A stretch of 64,000 bases of DNA from Candidatus Ishikawaella capsulata Mpkobe (GCF_000828515.1 NZ_AP010872.1:221001-285000); one strand, 5' to 3'; counted from the first letter of the stretch, positions 31,698-41,091 are shown. Numbers and translations are program-made. Notes: generated from the sequence alone by a model not told the origin.

Positions 31698-31719
31698 GGA
31701 TCGCTACCGCAGGCGGTCC
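31698..31719 (+). terminator. GC-rich hairpin after dapD
   Basis: A 7-bp stem GGATCGC/GCGGTCC (one U-G pair) with an 8-nt loop, 18 bp after the dapD stop. It is strikingly GC-rich for this DNA. No T run follows, so it may pause or end transcription or stabilise the 3' end. Confidence 0.45.
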
Positions 31720-31758
31720 ACTATAATAGATCACTCTAAAAATATTCTGGAGTAATTT

Positions 31759-32475
31759 ATGAAAGTAGGCCTAATTGGAGCCATGGAAGAAGAAATTATT
31801 TTCCTGATTAATAAAATTGAAAATAGGAAAAAAAAAATATTAGCAGGTTATAACTTTTATACAGGAATTTTAAATGATATAAAGGTAATTATATTGCAAT
31901 CAAATATCGGTAAGACAGCTGCTGCCATTAGTACTACTTTAATGCTTAAATTTTACCAACCGGATATAGTTATTAATACAGGATCAGCTGGTGGTTTATC
32001 ACCATTATTGAAAACAACAGATATAGTAGTATCTGAGGAATTACTTTATTATGATGTAGATGTTACTGCTTTTGGTTATCTGCCAGGACAAATGGCAGGT
32101 TGTCCCGAAATTTTCACGGCAGATAGAAAATTAATTACCTTAGTGGAATCTACTATTAAAGAATTAAAAATAAATATTTTACGTGGATTAATTATTAGTG
32201 GAGATACCTTTATTAATGGCGGAAAACAACTGAAAAACATACGTAGGATTTTTCCTAAAGCTATTGCAGTAGATATGGAAGCAACAGCGATTGCTCATGT
32301 ATGTTATCAGTTTCGGATACCATTTGTAGCAATTCGTTCTATTTCTGATTTAGCAGATAGCCAATCACATTTAAATTTTAAGACTTTTTTAAATGAAGCG
32401 GCACAAAGATCATTTTATATGATAGATCATCTAATGGTTAAATTAAGACATTCAGATGGTATATTTGCTAGTTAA
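31759..32475 (+). CDS. mtn: 5'-methylthioadenosine/S-adenosylhomocysteine nucleosidase
   Basis: Cleaves methylthioadenosine and S-adenosylhomocysteine, removing inhibitors of methyl transfer. The protein has 238 residues (E. coli 232). The catalytic Glu is in IGAMEEEI near 12, GSAGGLSP is in the middle, VDMEATAIAHVC binds the ribose, and the catalytic Asp is in RSISDLAD near 200. An A10 tract at 31828-31837 lies in frame, a potential slippage site. RBS CTGGAG. mtn near erpA matches E. coli order with btuF lost. Confidence 0.96.
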   Translation: MKVGLIGAMEEEIIFLINKIENRKKKILAGYNFYTGILNDIKVIILQSNIGKTAAAISTTLMLKFYQPDIVINTGSAGGLSPLLKTTDIVVSEELLYYDVDVTAFGYLPGQMAGCPEIFTADRKLITLVESTIKELKINILRGLIISGDTFINGGKQLKNIRRIFPKAIAVDMEATAIAHVCYQFRIPFVAIRSISDLADSQSHLNFKTFLNEAAQRSFYMIDHLMVKLRHSDGIFAS

Positions 32476-32515
32476 TATTATTTATTCTTATTGTTAAAAG
32501 ATATAAAAATTGTTA

Positions 32516-32860
32516 TTATATGGTAAATGATGACCCGCAACTACACGTAGATTTAGCATTGGGATTTATTACTACAAAACGTGAACCTTTGATATTTTCA
32601 ACATAGTCTATTGAAGCGCCTAATAAATATTGTATACTCATAGGATCTACTACCAATGCCACACCTTTTTTCTCAATGATTACATCATCTTTATTAACCT
32701 TATCATCAAGGAGAAATCCATATTGAAATCCACTACAACCACCACCTGAAATATATATACGTAATTTGAGGGAAAAATTGTTTTCTTTACTAATTAATTT
32801 TTTTATTTTATCAGCTGCTATATCAGTAAATTTTAATTTTATTGATGAATTATCAAACAT
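32516..32860 (-). CDS. erpA: Iron-sulfur cluster insertion protein ErpA
   Basis: A-type carrier that passes Fe-S clusters to apoproteins. From the ATG at 32860, with GAGG six bases ahead, it has 114 residues, the E. coli length. An upstream ATG at 32872 is less likely. The three cluster-binding cysteines are in [10 protein letters not shown] and STCSCGSSF. In E. coli it serves enzymes of isoprenoid synthesis and respiration. Confidence 0.96.
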   Translation of the reverse strand: MFDNSSIKLKFTDIAADKIKKLISKENNFSLKLRIYISGGGCSGFQYGFLLDDKVNKDDVIIEKKGVALVVDPMSIQYLLGASIDYVENIKGSRFVVINPNAKSTCSCGSSFTI

Positions 32861-32872
32861 ATGATACCTCAA

Positions 32873-33191
32873 TTAGTAAATTTTATATTTGTTTAAATTA
32901 ATATTACTTCATTAATTTTTCTGGTATTTATGTTTTACTTATAACTAGATAATTTATTTAGTATAGCTGATGGCTAGTAACCATACACAACAATATTAAC
33001 TTGTAAATACATTTAATTATGTGTATCCCTTAATTTATATATTAGACATGTATATTGATAAATATCTTTAGTGAATTATTTGAAATTTAAAAATTTCTAT
33101 TTACACTATAGAAGTAAATAAACATGAAATATTATTGATTGTTAAAATTTATGACTAAATATATATAATAATTTTTATTAGGAGAAAGTAT
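32873..33191. other. AT-rich divergent spacer erpA/dksA
   Basis: Holds the promoters of two divergent genes by position. No relic or RNA is recognised. AGGAG at 33180-33184 precedes the dksA ATG. Confidence 0.45.
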
Positions 33192-33650
33192 ATGCAACTA
33201 AAACCAAAACAAAAGATATTATCTTCGTTAAGTCTTTTCTCTTTAGCTGGTGTTCAACCTTATATAGAAAAGCAAGGAGAACCATATATGAACCAAAATC
33301 AAATAAATCATTTTAAAAAAATTTTAGAAACTTGGCGTAAGCAGTTAAAAGAAGAAATTCACAAAACTCTTTCTTATATGCAAGATAAAGCTATAAATTT
33401 TCCTGATCCAGTAGATCGAGCTGTTCAAGAAGAAGAATTTAATTTAGAACTACGTAATAGTGATCGTGAACGTAAATTAATAAAAAAGATAGAAAAAACT
33501 TTAAAAAATCTGCAAGAAAATCATTTTGGATACTGTGAATCATGTGGTGTAGAAATTGGTATTCGTCGTTTAGAAGCACGTCCTACTGCTGATCTGTGCA
33601 TAGATTGTAAAACAGTAGCAGAAATGAGAGCAAAACAAATAGCTGGTTAA
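33192..33650 (+). CDS. dksA: RNA polymerase-binding transcription factor DksA
   Basis: Binds the RNA polymerase secondary channel and, with ppGpp, tunes rRNA and biosynthetic promoters. The protein has 152 residues (E. coli 151). The coiled coil lies at about 33-110 with the tip Asp residues in [14 protein letters not shown]. The zinc finger [18 protein letters not shown]...CIDC is complete with four cysteines. One of few global regulators kept; it lies upstream of pcnB as in E. coli, with gluQ missing. Confidence 0.97.
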   Translation: MQLKPKQKILSSLSLFSLAGVQPYIEKQGEPYMNQNQINHFKKILETWRKQLKEEIHKTLSYMQDKAINFPDPVDRAVQEEEFNLELRNSDRERKLIKKIEKTLKNLQENHFGYCESCGVEIGIRRLEARPTADLCIDCKTVAEMRAKQIAG

Positions 33651-34050
33651 ATATTAAAAAGTCAAATATAACTGTTGTTCAGTACAATTTTCAAGATCAT
33701 ATCGTAATGAAGTTTAATGATTAAAGCTATTAACGTAAAATACGTTTACAATCATACTAAATACATGTATTGATTAAATAAAAAGGTAAATAGCAGTATA
33801 AATAAACTTATTTTTAATATGATTATATCAAATAGAATAAATATCTTGATTGATATTTATCAATTATTTGAATATAATTTCTTTAAATAAGGAATAAAAA
33901 TTATTGTTATTTACTTGAAAAAAGTAAAAATAAAAATACTCTTTTAATTAAATTTTGATACAATATCATTGTCATTGATATATAAATTATTTTATAGATT
34001 TATCAATCCCTATTGAAAGATAATTAGTAACTGTTAATATAAAACCAGCT
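33651..34050. other. Spacer dksA-pcnB (gluQ position)
   Basis: 400 bp of AT-rich DNA where E. coli has gluQ. I find no readable gluQ fragment. pcnB has no obvious ribosome-binding site. Confidence 0.45.
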
Positions 34051-35379
34051 ATGATCATCATTTCTCATAAAAGTCACAATATTTATCGCAAAAACATCAG
34101 TCAAAATGCGTTGAAGGTACTTCATCGCTTGAATAAACTAGGTTATGAAGCTTACTTAGTAGGTGGTAGTGTGCGTGATTTACTATTAGGAAAACATCCT
34201 AAAGATTATGATATAACAACTAATGCTACTCCAGAGCAATTAAGAAAACTTTTTCGTAATTGTCGTCTAATAGGTAGACGATTTCGTTTAACACATATAA
34301 TATTTGGACATGAAATAATTGAAGTAGCAACTTTTAGAGGTCATCATATATTTAATAAAGCACAAAAAAAAACAGATAAAAATACTTCTCAGTATAGTAA
34401 AAATGGAATGTTATTAAGAGATAATATATTTGGAACTATTGAAGATGATGCTCATCGCCGGGATATTACAATTAATAGTCTTTATTATAGCATCACTGAT
34501 TGTACGATTCGCGACTATGTAGGAGGGTTACAAGATCTTAAGCAAGGAGTTATTCGTCTTATTGGTGAACCTGAAATGAGATATAGAGAAGATCCAGTTA
34601 GAATGCTAAGAGTAGTACGTTTTGCTGCTAAATTAAATATGCATATTGCACCAGAAACAGCTCAACCCATACCATATCTTGCTATTCTTCTAAATAATAT
34701 TCCTCCGGCACGATTATTTGAAGAATTTTTAAAACTTTTTCATAATGGATATGGTTATAGAACTTATTTAATGCTACGTAAATATAAACTATTTCAATTA
34801 CTTTTTCCAACTCTAACCCATTACTTCACTAATGAAAACGGTACTCCTATAGATAAGATGGTCATACACGTACTTAAACAAGCTGATGAACACAATAACA
34901 ATGATATTATCCTTAATACCGCGTGTTTATTTGCAGCGATGTTTTGGTATCCTCAAATAGAGTTAACTGAGCAAATTATTAAAAAACAAAACATTTTATA
35001 TTACGATGCGTTCCTTATGGCTATAAATAATACATTAAGTGAAGCTTCTAAAAAAATTGCTATTCCTAAAAAGATTATCACTTTTATCAAAGATATTTGG
35101 AATTTACAATTACGTATAGCGTGTATACATGGAAAATATGCTTGGAAGTTAATGAAACATCCTAAATTTCATGCTGCTTATAATTTATTGTATTCACGTG
35201 CTATTATAGAAAATAACTCACAATTATTATATTTAGCAAAATGGTGGCAAAATTTTCAAATAGCTACTATTCATCAACAGAAAATTATGTTAAAAGATAT
35301 TAGCAGTGATTCCACAATCATACGTAGTGAAAATATATATTGTCTATCTAATAATTATAACAATAGTATTTTAATATAA
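34051..35379 (+). CDS. pcnB: Poly(A) polymerase I
   Basis: Adds poly(A) tails to RNA 3' ends, promoting decay. The protein has 442 residues (E. coli 465). The nucleotidyltransferase motif [18 protein letters not shown] carries the catalytic Asp pair, [11 protein letters not shown] and [16 protein letters not shown] follow, then [17 protein letters not shown]. Unlike tRNA nucleotidyltransferase it has the long C-terminal part matching PcnB, but the Arg/Lys-rich tail of E. coli PcnB is missing and the end is neutral ([10 protein letters not shown]). Stop and folK start overlap (TAATG). Start choice is uncertain. Confidence 0.93.
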   Translation: MIIISHKSHNIYRKNISQNALKVLHRLNKLGYEAYLVGGSVRDLLLGKHPKDYDITTNATPEQLRKLFRNCRLIGRRFRLTHIIFGHEIIEVATFRGHHIFNKAQKKTDKNTSQYSKNGMLLRDNIFGTIEDDAHRRDITINSLYYSITDCTIRDYVGGLQDLKQGVIRLIGEPEMRYREDPVRMLRVVRFAAKLNMHIAPETAQPIPYLAILLNNIPPARLFEEFLKLFHNGYGYRTYLMLRKYKLFQLLFPTLTHYFTNENGTPIDKMVIHVLKQADEHNNNDIILNTACLFAAMFWYPQIELTEQIIKKQNILYYDAFLMAINNTLSEASKKIAIPKKIITFIKDIWNLQLRIACIHGKYAWKLMKHPKFHAAYNLLYSRAIIENNSQLLYLAKWWQNFQIATIHQQKIMLKDISSDSTIIRSENIYCLSNNYNNSILI

Positions 35380-35864
35380 TGACAATAGCTTATATTGCTA
35401 TCGGTAGTAATTTAGCAAATCCACTATTACAAGTTCATATTGCACTGAATTATATAGATAAAATACCCCGTACTAAGCGTATAGCAACTTCTGATTTTTA
35501 CAGAACCATTCCTTATGGAGGTCATAAACAACCAGATTACCTCAACGCAGTAATTATGTTACAAACAGAATTATCTGTAGAAGTGTTATTTAATTATATT
35601 CAACAGATTGAATTAAAACAAGGTAGGTTGCGTACTAAAAACAAATGGCAAGCTCGAAACATAGATTTAGATCTATTACTATTTGGTAATAGTACAATCC
35701 ATACAAAATTCTTAAAAATTCCACATTATGATATGCACAACCGTGCATTTGTACTTATACCTTTAATACAGCTTTCTCCGGATTTACATTTACCTGACGG
35801 ACGTTCTATTATCTTTTGTATGAATAATTTAGATTCAACTAACATTCAATATTGGAATAAATAA
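35379..35864 (+). CDS. folK: 6-hydroxymethyl-7,8-dihydropterin pyrophosphokinase
   Basis: Folate synthesis: activates the pterin for joining to p-aminobenzoate. The protein has 161 residues (E. coli 159). AIGSNLANPLLQV is at the N-terminus, and the signature WQARNIDLDLLLFGNSTI carries the Mg-binding aspartates. The ATG overlaps the pcnB stop, so translation is coupled. The next enzyme, FolP, may exist here only as a relic near 11.1 kb. Confidence 0.96.
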   Translation: MTIAYIAIGSNLANPLLQVHIALNYIDKIPRTKRIATSDFYRTIPYGGHKQPDYLNAVIMLQTELSVEVLFNYIQQIELKQGRLRTKNKWQARNIDLDLLLFGNSTIHTKFLKIPHYDMHNRAFVLIPLIQLSPDLHLPDGRSIIFCMNNLDSTNIQYWNK

Positions 35865-35939
35865 ATATTACTGCAATTTTTATTGTCTACTATAAGTAAG
35901 TAAACATTTATCAAAAATTAGTAAAATAGTGAGTACATA

Positions 35940-36731
35940 ATGCAAACTACTATTTTGGATCTTTTTCAATGGAAAGCTAGCAACCATAAATTTGCTGCTC
36001 TTACTGCTTATGATTTTAGTTTCGCTCGCCTATTCTATAATGAAGGAATACAAGTATTACTTGTTGGAGATTCTTTAGGAATGACTTTACAAGGTTATGA
36101 ATCTACTTTGTTTGTAAGGATTAAAGACATTGCTTATCATACTTCTGCAGTGAGAAGAGGTGCACCAAAAGCATTATTACTAGCGGACTTACCATTTATG
36201 AGTTATTCAACACCACTTAAAGCATTTAAGAACGCAGAAATTGTAATGCGTGCTGGTGCTAATCTAGTAAAATTAGAAGGTGGTGAATGGTTATGTCATA
36301 CAATAAAAATGCTGACAGAAAGATCAGTACCAGTTTGTGGGCACTTAGGTTTAACCCCTCAATCAATTAACATTTTAGGTAAATATAAAGTTCAAGGTCG
36401 TAATAAAGATTCTGCAGAAAAATTAATCTCAGATGCAATAGCACTAGAATCTGCAGGAGCTAAATTAATCGTACTAGAATGTGTGCCTTTTAATTTAGCA
36501 AAAATTATAACTACTACATTAACTATACCAGTTATAGGTATTGGATGTGGTAATGTAACAGATGGTCAAATTCTTGTTATGCATGATTTATTAGGTATTA
36601 CTGGTAATTTAATTCCTAGGTTCGCAAAAAATTTTCTTAAAAATAGCAATGATATTAGATCTGCTATACGTTGTTATATTGATGAAGTACAATCTGGCAA
36701 ATATCCTTCTCTAGAACACACTTTTCAATAA
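35940..36731 (+). CDS. panB: Ketopantoate hydroxymethyltransferase
   Basis: First committed step to pantothenate: transfers a hydroxymethyl group from methylene-THF to ketoisovalerate. The protein has 263 residues (E. coli 264). The metal-binding aspartates are in LLVGDSLGM and LLADLPFM, the catalytic Glu in VKLEGG, and [12 protein letters not shown] is also seen. Directly upstream of panC. Needs folate cofactor, linking it to folK, pabB and folD here. Confidence 0.97.
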   Translation: MQTTILDLFQWKASNHKFAALTAYDFSFARLFYNEGIQVLLVGDSLGMTLQGYESTLFVRIKDIAYHTSAVRRGAPKALLLADLPFMSYSTPLKAFKNAEIVMRAGANLVKLEGGEWLCHTIKMLTERSVPVCGHLGLTPQSINILGKYKVQGRNKDSAEKLISDAIALESAGAKLIVLECVPFNLAKIITTTLTIPVIGIGCGNVTDGQILVMHDLLGITGNLIPRFAKNFLKNSNDIRSAIRCYIDEVQSGKYPSLEHTFQ

Positions 36732-36750
36732 AGAAATTAGGGTAATTTGT

Positions 36751-37599
36751 ATGCTAATTGTTGAATCTATCTGTGTATTGCGTTTTGTAATAAAACATTG
36801 GCATAGGAAAAACCAAAATGTTGCCTTAGTCCCTACTATGGGTAGTATACATGAGGGTCATTTAAGTCTGGTAGCAGCAGCAAGAAAGCATGCAGATATC
36901 GTTATAGTATCTATATTTATTAATCCTATGCAATTTGATAAAAATGAAGATTTTTATATTTATCCACGTAGTTTAGAAGAAGATTATATTAAACTCAAAA
37001 AAAACAATGTTGATTTAGTATTTTCTCCCTCAATATCTAGTATTTATCCAGAAGGAATATCAAATCATACATATGTTGAAGTACCCAAATATTCTAGAAT
37101 ACTAGAAGGTGTAAACCGTCCTAAACATTTTCGTGGAGTTACCACTTTAATTAGCAAATTGTTTAATTTTATTAAACCAAATATTGCTTATTTTGGAGAG
37201 AAAGACTTTCAACAAGTATTTATTGTTAAAAAATTAGTTGTTGATATGGGTTATGATATCAATATCATTAGTGTTCCAACCTTAAGAACAAAGGATGGTC
37301 TTGCACTAAGCTCCCGTAATAAGTATTTAACAACTGAAGAAAAAAAATTGGCTATTATGCTCAATAAAACCATAAACATAATGGCCACACAATTAAAAGA
37401 ACGCAAATGGTGCATAGAAAAAATTATTTCAGAAGGTGAAATTCTATTGAAAAAATGCGGTTTTAAAATAGATATTTTGACAATTTGTCATCCAATCTCT
37501 TTAGATATATTAAAAGAACACGATGATTGTGCAGTTATTATAGCTGCAGCTTGGCTTGGTAAAACTAGATTAATTGATAATAAAACCCTATATTTATAA
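36751..37599 (+). CDS. panC: Pantoate-beta-alanine ligase
   Basis: Joins pantoate and beta-alanine to give pantothenate (vitamin B5). The protein has 282 residues (E. coli 283). ATP-binding HxGH is seen as HEGH in PTMGSIHEGHLSL, MQFDKNEDF follows, and KDGLALSSRNKYL near 185 holds the KMSKS-like loop. No panD is seen, so beta-alanine must come from elsewhere. The stop lies in a 30-bp palindrome. A decayed second copy of its 3' half lies at 39880-40312. Confidence 0.97.
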   Translation: MLIVESICVLRFVIKHWHRKNQNVALVPTMGSIHEGHLSLVAAARKHADIVIVSIFINPMQFDKNEDFYIYPRSLEEDYIKLKKNNVDLVFSPSISSIYPEGISNHTYVEVPKYSRILEGVNRPKHFRGVTTLISKLFNFIKPNIAYFGEKDFQQVFIVKKLVVDMGYDINIISVPTLRTKDGLALSSRNKYLTTEEKKLAIMLNKTINIMATQLKERKWCIEKIISEGEILLKKCGFKIDILTICHPISLDILKEHDDCAVIIAAAWLGKTRLIDNKTLYL

Positions 37600-37611
37600 A
37601 TATAGGGTTTT
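37582..37611 (+). terminator. 30-bp perfect palindrome over the panC stop
   Basis: AAAACCCTATATTTA is followed directly by its reverse complement, then TATAAATTTTT. The CCC/GGG core and following T-rich stretch suit an intrinsic terminator whose stem includes the panC stop codon. Confidence 0.6.
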
Positions 37612-37688
37612 ATAAATTTTTGATGACTTAACTAATTAATTAATAGTCTTTATTTAAACTAAATGATATTATATAAACAATTAAAAAA

Positions 37689-37715
37689 AGATATTCTCTT
37701 ATAAAGAGAATATCT
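37689..37715. terminator. 12-bp stem-loop between panC and xthA
   Basis: AGATATTCTCTT, loop ATA, AAGAGAATATCT: a perfect stem in the 200-bp spacer where yadH-yadG-hpt appear to have been deleted. Either a terminator or a deletion scar. Confidence 0.4.
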
Positions 37716-37800
37716 TCTATATCTTATAGAATAGCTAGTAAATAAATATATTTAAATATGCATGTTAAAATTAATATTTTCATGAAAAAGGATTTACAGC

Positions 37801-38613
37801 ATGAAAGTAATTTCGTTTAATATTAATGGAATAAGAGCTAGATTGCATCAGCTAGAAGCTTTAGTTAGGTTACATAACCCAGATATTATAGGATTACAAG
37901 AAACAAAAGTACATGATGATTTTTTTCCCAGAGAAGAAATAAATACATTAGGCTACAAAACCTTTTTTTATGGACAAAAAAAAGATTATGGCGTTGCTAT
38001 TCTATGTAAACATTCTCCTATTAAAATATATTATGGATTTCCTGATGAAAATATTGAAATATCACAAAAAAGAATCATAATTACTGAATTCATCAGTCCC
38101 ATTGGGAACATTACTATAATTAATGGTTATTTTCCACAAGGAAATAATCGCAATGATAAAATAAAATTTGCAGCTAAAGAAAAATTTTTTCATGATTTAC
38201 AAAGTTATTTAGAAACAAAATTAACCGCAAATACTCCAATATTAATTATTGGTGATATAAATATTAGTGCAACTGATAATGATATTGGTATTGGTGAAAC
38301 ACAATACAAAAAGTGGTTAAAAATAGGGAAATGTTCTTTCCTTCCTGAAGAACGATTTTGGATTAAAAAATTACTTGATTGGGGATTAATAGATATATGG
38401 CGTTTTCATAATCCAAATGTAAAGAATAGATTCTCTTGGTTTGATTATAAAGGAAACAATTTTGTTAATAACAGAGGATTACGTATTGATTCACTTTTAG
38501 TAAGCAGTATACTTGCTAAGTGTTGTGTGGAGACAGGTATTGATTATAAGATACGGAGCATGTATAAACCATCAGATCATGCTCCTATATGGGCCAAATT
38601 TGATTTGGATTAA
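37801..38613 (+). CDS. xthA: Exonuclease III (AP endonuclease)
   Basis: Main abasic-site endonuclease and 3' repair exonuclease. The protein has 270 residues (E. coli 268). Catalytic Glu34 is in [10 protein letters not shown], the Asp/Asn pair in [11 protein letters not shown], and the C-terminal Asp-His in [11 protein letters not shown]. Intact here, while a dead copy of its 5' half lies at 42911-43330. In E. coli xthA is in the sppA-gapA neighbourhood, so this copy is the displaced one. Confidence 0.97.
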   Translation: MKVISFNINGIRARLHQLEALVRLHNPDIIGLQETKVHDDFFPREEINTLGYKTFFYGQKKDYGVAILCKHSPIKIYYGFPDENIEISQKRIIITEFISPIGNITIINGYFPQGNNRNDKIKFAAKEKFFHDLQSYLETKLTANTPILIIGDINISATDNDIGIGETQYKKWLKIGKCSFLPEERFWIKKLLDWGLIDIWRFHNPNVKNRFSWFDYKGNNFVNNRGLRIDSLLVSSILAKCCVETGIDYKIRSMYKPSDHAPIWAKFDLD

Positions 38614-38678
38614 CTATTTTAAATAATCTGTATTAATTATGATAGAGTATTATTTTAAATTAATGTGGAGTATCTTCA

Positions 38679-39872
38679 ATGGGTATTTTATCGAAAATAA
38701 TTCATAATATTTTGACTGAGAAGTTAAAAACTATGAATATTATTAAAAAATTTACGATTAATAAATCAGTAATAATTTTAACAGCTTTTCTTATAGTATT
38801 CGGCTGGATTCCTACAGAAAACAACAGTTACAATAAATATATGGTTTTTATTACTAAATCAAGAGAAACATCAAAAATAAATAACAAACTTATGAATGAA
38901 TTTTTATCAAATGTCCACAAATATACTCATGACACTTATATAAGTCTCAAACGTTCTCCTACTCATTCTGAGAAGGATCGAGATTATATAAATAATTTTT
39001 TTGATAACAGTTTTATACATACACATGGTAAAATTATTTCACCATCGAATCATCGCATTCCATATATAAAAAAAAGTACAGCAGCATTAGTTGTAAATCC
39101 TGCTGAAAATACTGTAAAGACTGCTGAAAATACTGTAAATCCTGCTGAAAATACTGTAAATCCTGCTGAAAATACTGTAAAGACTGCTGAAAATACTGTA
39201 AATCCTGCTGAAAATACTGTAAATCCTGCTGAAAATACTGTAAATCCTGCTGAAAATACTGTAAATCCTGCTGAAAATACTGTAAATCCTGCTGAAAATA
39301 CTGTAAATCCTGCTGAAAATACTGTAAATCCTGCTGAAAATACTGTAAATCCTGCTGAAAATACTGTAAATCCTGCTGAAAATACTGTAAAGACTGCTGA
39401 AAATACTGTAAAGACTGCTGAAAATACTGTAAAGACTGCTGAAAATACTGTAAAGACTGCTGAAAATACTGTAAAGACTGCTGAAAATACTGTAAAGACT
39501 GCTGAAAATACTGTTGTAAAGACTGAGGCTAAAAAACTGCTAATAGATAGTGAAGAATTTGCTAATAAAATTGTTAAAAATTTTGATCCAAATAAAGCAT
39601 TCATTCAGTTAGATGCACTAAATCGTTACTTTTTTACTGATGGAAAAAGTCAAAATGATACTAATACTAATCATCAGAACTATGCTAATCGCATTCTGAA
39701 GCCCTTATTTGATAAAGCGTTTATACCGTTCAATGTGGATCAAAACCATAACTATACTTTCTTGCTATTCAAAAAAATACAGGTTTCATTAAGTAGGCAT
39801 ATAGGTTTAAATAATGTAACTGATTACCGAATAAACATAAATTGGTCTACACCTTCAGCTCCAAACAAATAA
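38679..39872 (+). CDS. Chimeric membrane-anchored protein with 20 heptapeptide repeats
   Basis: Uncharacterised, 397 residues. The first about 65 residues and the upstream 60 bp match the start of sppA (43421 on): IINK.., WIPTENNSYN against WIPIENHSQD, then FITKSRE against ITTKPRA. This part includes one membrane helix (about 30-45), giving a likely N-in anchor with the rest outside the inner membrane. Residues about 65-138 are not recognised. Residues 140-279 are 20 exact heptads, 12 NPAENTV and 8 KTAENTV. The last 118 residues (EAKKLLIDSEEFANKIVKNF to STPSAPNK) match nothing I know; they look folded, with normal hydrophobic content. The SppA protease core and catalytic Lys and Ser are absent. 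GGAG precedes the ATG. The frame is open throughout in DNA where dead genes break quickly, so I infer it is expressed. It is bounded by xthA and the panC relic. Confidence 0.7.
   Translation: MGILSKIIHNILTEKLKTMNIIKKFTINKSVIILTAFLIVFGWIPTENNSYNKYMVFITKSRETSKINNKLMNEFLSNVHKYTHDTYISLKRSPTHSEKDRDYINNFFDNSFIHTHGKIISPSNHRIPYIKKSTAALVVNPAENTVKTAENTVNPAENTVNPAENTVKTAENTVNPAENTVNPAENTVNPAENTVNPAENTVNPAENTVNPAENTVNPAENTVNPAENTVNPAENTVKTAENTVKTAENTVKTAENTVKTAENTVKTAENTVKTAENTVVKTEAKKLLIDSEEFANKIVKNFDPNKAFIQLDALNRYFFTDGKSQNDTNTNHQNYANRILKPLFDKAFIPFNVDQNHNYTFLLFKKIQVSLSRHIGLNNVTDYRININWSTPSAPNK
39096..39515 (+). repeat. 20 x 21 bp in-frame coding minisatellite
   Basis: Twenty 21-bp units, each a codon pair followed by GCTGAAAATACTGTA. 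The pair is AATCCT in 12 units and AAGACT in 8; order P T PP T P(x9) T(x6). Apart from these two bases I see no difference, silent or otherwise, between units. A degenerate unit (GTAAAGACTGAGGCT) follows at 39516. Confidence 0.97.
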
Positions 39873-39879
39873 ATCTATA

Positions 39880-40312
39880 TAAAACTCTTAAACATTTTTG
39901 TGAAACTTACCACTTTGATTAGCAAATTAAAATATTACTTAATTCAGGGAAAAAGAATTTTTAAAAGTATTAATTTACAAAATTAATCATTGATATTTCA
40001 ATATTTAATTAACATAACTTGTTTTTATAGTAAATTATTGTAATAAATATTTAACAGTTGAGGAAAAAATTGGCTATATATACTTTATCCTCAATAAAAT
40101 CATAAAAATGATAGCCAAATAATTAAAATAACGATAGTGTATAGAAAAATTTTTTCGGAATATGAAATTCTATTAAAATAATGCGGTTTTAAAATTTATT
40201 TTTTTGATAATTTGCGATGCAATATATTTACAAATAGCACGTTTTTTTGCAATACGCAATTATTATAAGCTTGATAAAACCAGATTAATTGATAAAAAAG
40301 TAACTTTCGTCA
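39880..40312 (+). pseudogene. panC: Decayed second copy of the panC 3' half
   Basis: Nucleotide similarity to panC from about 37113 to 37590 with many substitutions, stops and indels. Examples are TTACCACTTTGATTAGCAAA (39910 region) against TTACCACTTTAATTAGCAAA, TTGGCTAT with TCAATAAAA (about 40070-40100), and AAACCAGATTAATTGATAA near the end against AAACTAGATTAATTGATAA. It stands between the repeat gene and yadH, the native position of panC relative to yadH in E. coli. Confidence 0.88.
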
Positions 40313-40320
40313 TAAGTTAC

Positions 40321-41091
40321 TTAACTAATTAATCCTTTCCCTTTATTTATTAGAATCAAAGATTGCATATATAAAAATATTATAGAAAAACTAATAATAA
40401 GTATAGTTACCTGTAAAGGTATATCTTTATAACCTATATATCCCCATCTAAAGCCATTTATTATATAAATAATTGGATTAAATTTAGAAACAAATTGCCA
40501 AAAATGAGATAAGGACTTTATAGGATAAAATATACCACCCAAATAAATCATTGGAGTTAATACAAAAGTAGGAATAATACTAATATCATCAAAATTACGT
40601 GCTAATATTCCATTTAATAGACCAGCTAAAGAAAAAAGAATAGCAGTTAATACTATTGTAACAATTGATATAGACAAATTATATATTTGATAAGAAGAAA
40701 TGGCCAACCCAACTAATGAAACTAAAGCGCCTATCAATATACCCCGTAATACTCCACCACCGACATAACCAATAATAATCATATTAGTAGATACAGGAGA
40801 AACCAATAATTCCTCAATGCTACGTTGAAATTTAGAACTAAAAAAAGATGAAGCTACATTAGAATAAGAATTAGTAATTACACATAGCATGATTAATCCT
40901 GGTAAAATAAATTGCATATATGAATATCCATTTATATCTCCTATGCGCCGTCCCATTATATTACCAAATATAAAAAAATATAATATAATAGTGATTATGG
41001 GAGGTAAAATAGTTTGTATCCAAATACGCATAAATCTATTTATTTCTTTATACAAAATACTTCTTAAAGCAATCCAATACCAACACATCAT
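40321..41091 (-). CDS. yadH: ABC-2 type transporter permease YadH
   Basis: Membrane subunit of an exporter of unknown substrate. The 256 residues match E. coli YadH in length, with six predicted membrane helices (for example 35-55, 75-95, 115-140, 150-175, 180-200 and 230-250) and the ABC-2 segment EELLVSPVSTNMIIIGYVGGG. The start overlaps the end of yadG by 4 bp, so the pair is cotranscribed and coupled. Its 3' tail appears to survive as a remnant at about 37627. Confidence 0.94.
   Translation of the reverse strand: MMCWYWIALRSILYKEINRFMRIWIQTILPPIITIILYFFIFGNIMGRRIGDINGYSYMQFILPGLIMLCVITNSYSNVASSFFSSKFQRSIEELLVSPVSTNMIIIGYVGGGVLRGILIGALVSLVGLAISSYQIYNLSISIVTIVLTAILFSLAGLLNGILARNFDDISIIPTFVLTPMIYLGGIFYPIKSLSHFWQFVSKFNPIIYIINGFRWGYIGYKDIPLQVTILIISFSIIFLYMQSLILINKGKGLIS

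Noticed and set aside
39050-39604. Long reverse-strand open frame of 184 codons over the repeat region, with TVFSA(V/G)F repeats
   Set aside because: It is the mirror of the 21-bp coding repeat: any periodic sequence in units of 21 without stops on both strands gives this. No ribosome-binding site; the plus-strand frame has the sppA-like start and extends past the repeats on both sides.
38679-39872. Recent horizontal transfer of the repeat gene
   Set aside because: Its start is a duplicate of local sppA and its base composition matches the region, so local origin explains at least the 5' part. Only the last 118 residues remain of unknown source.
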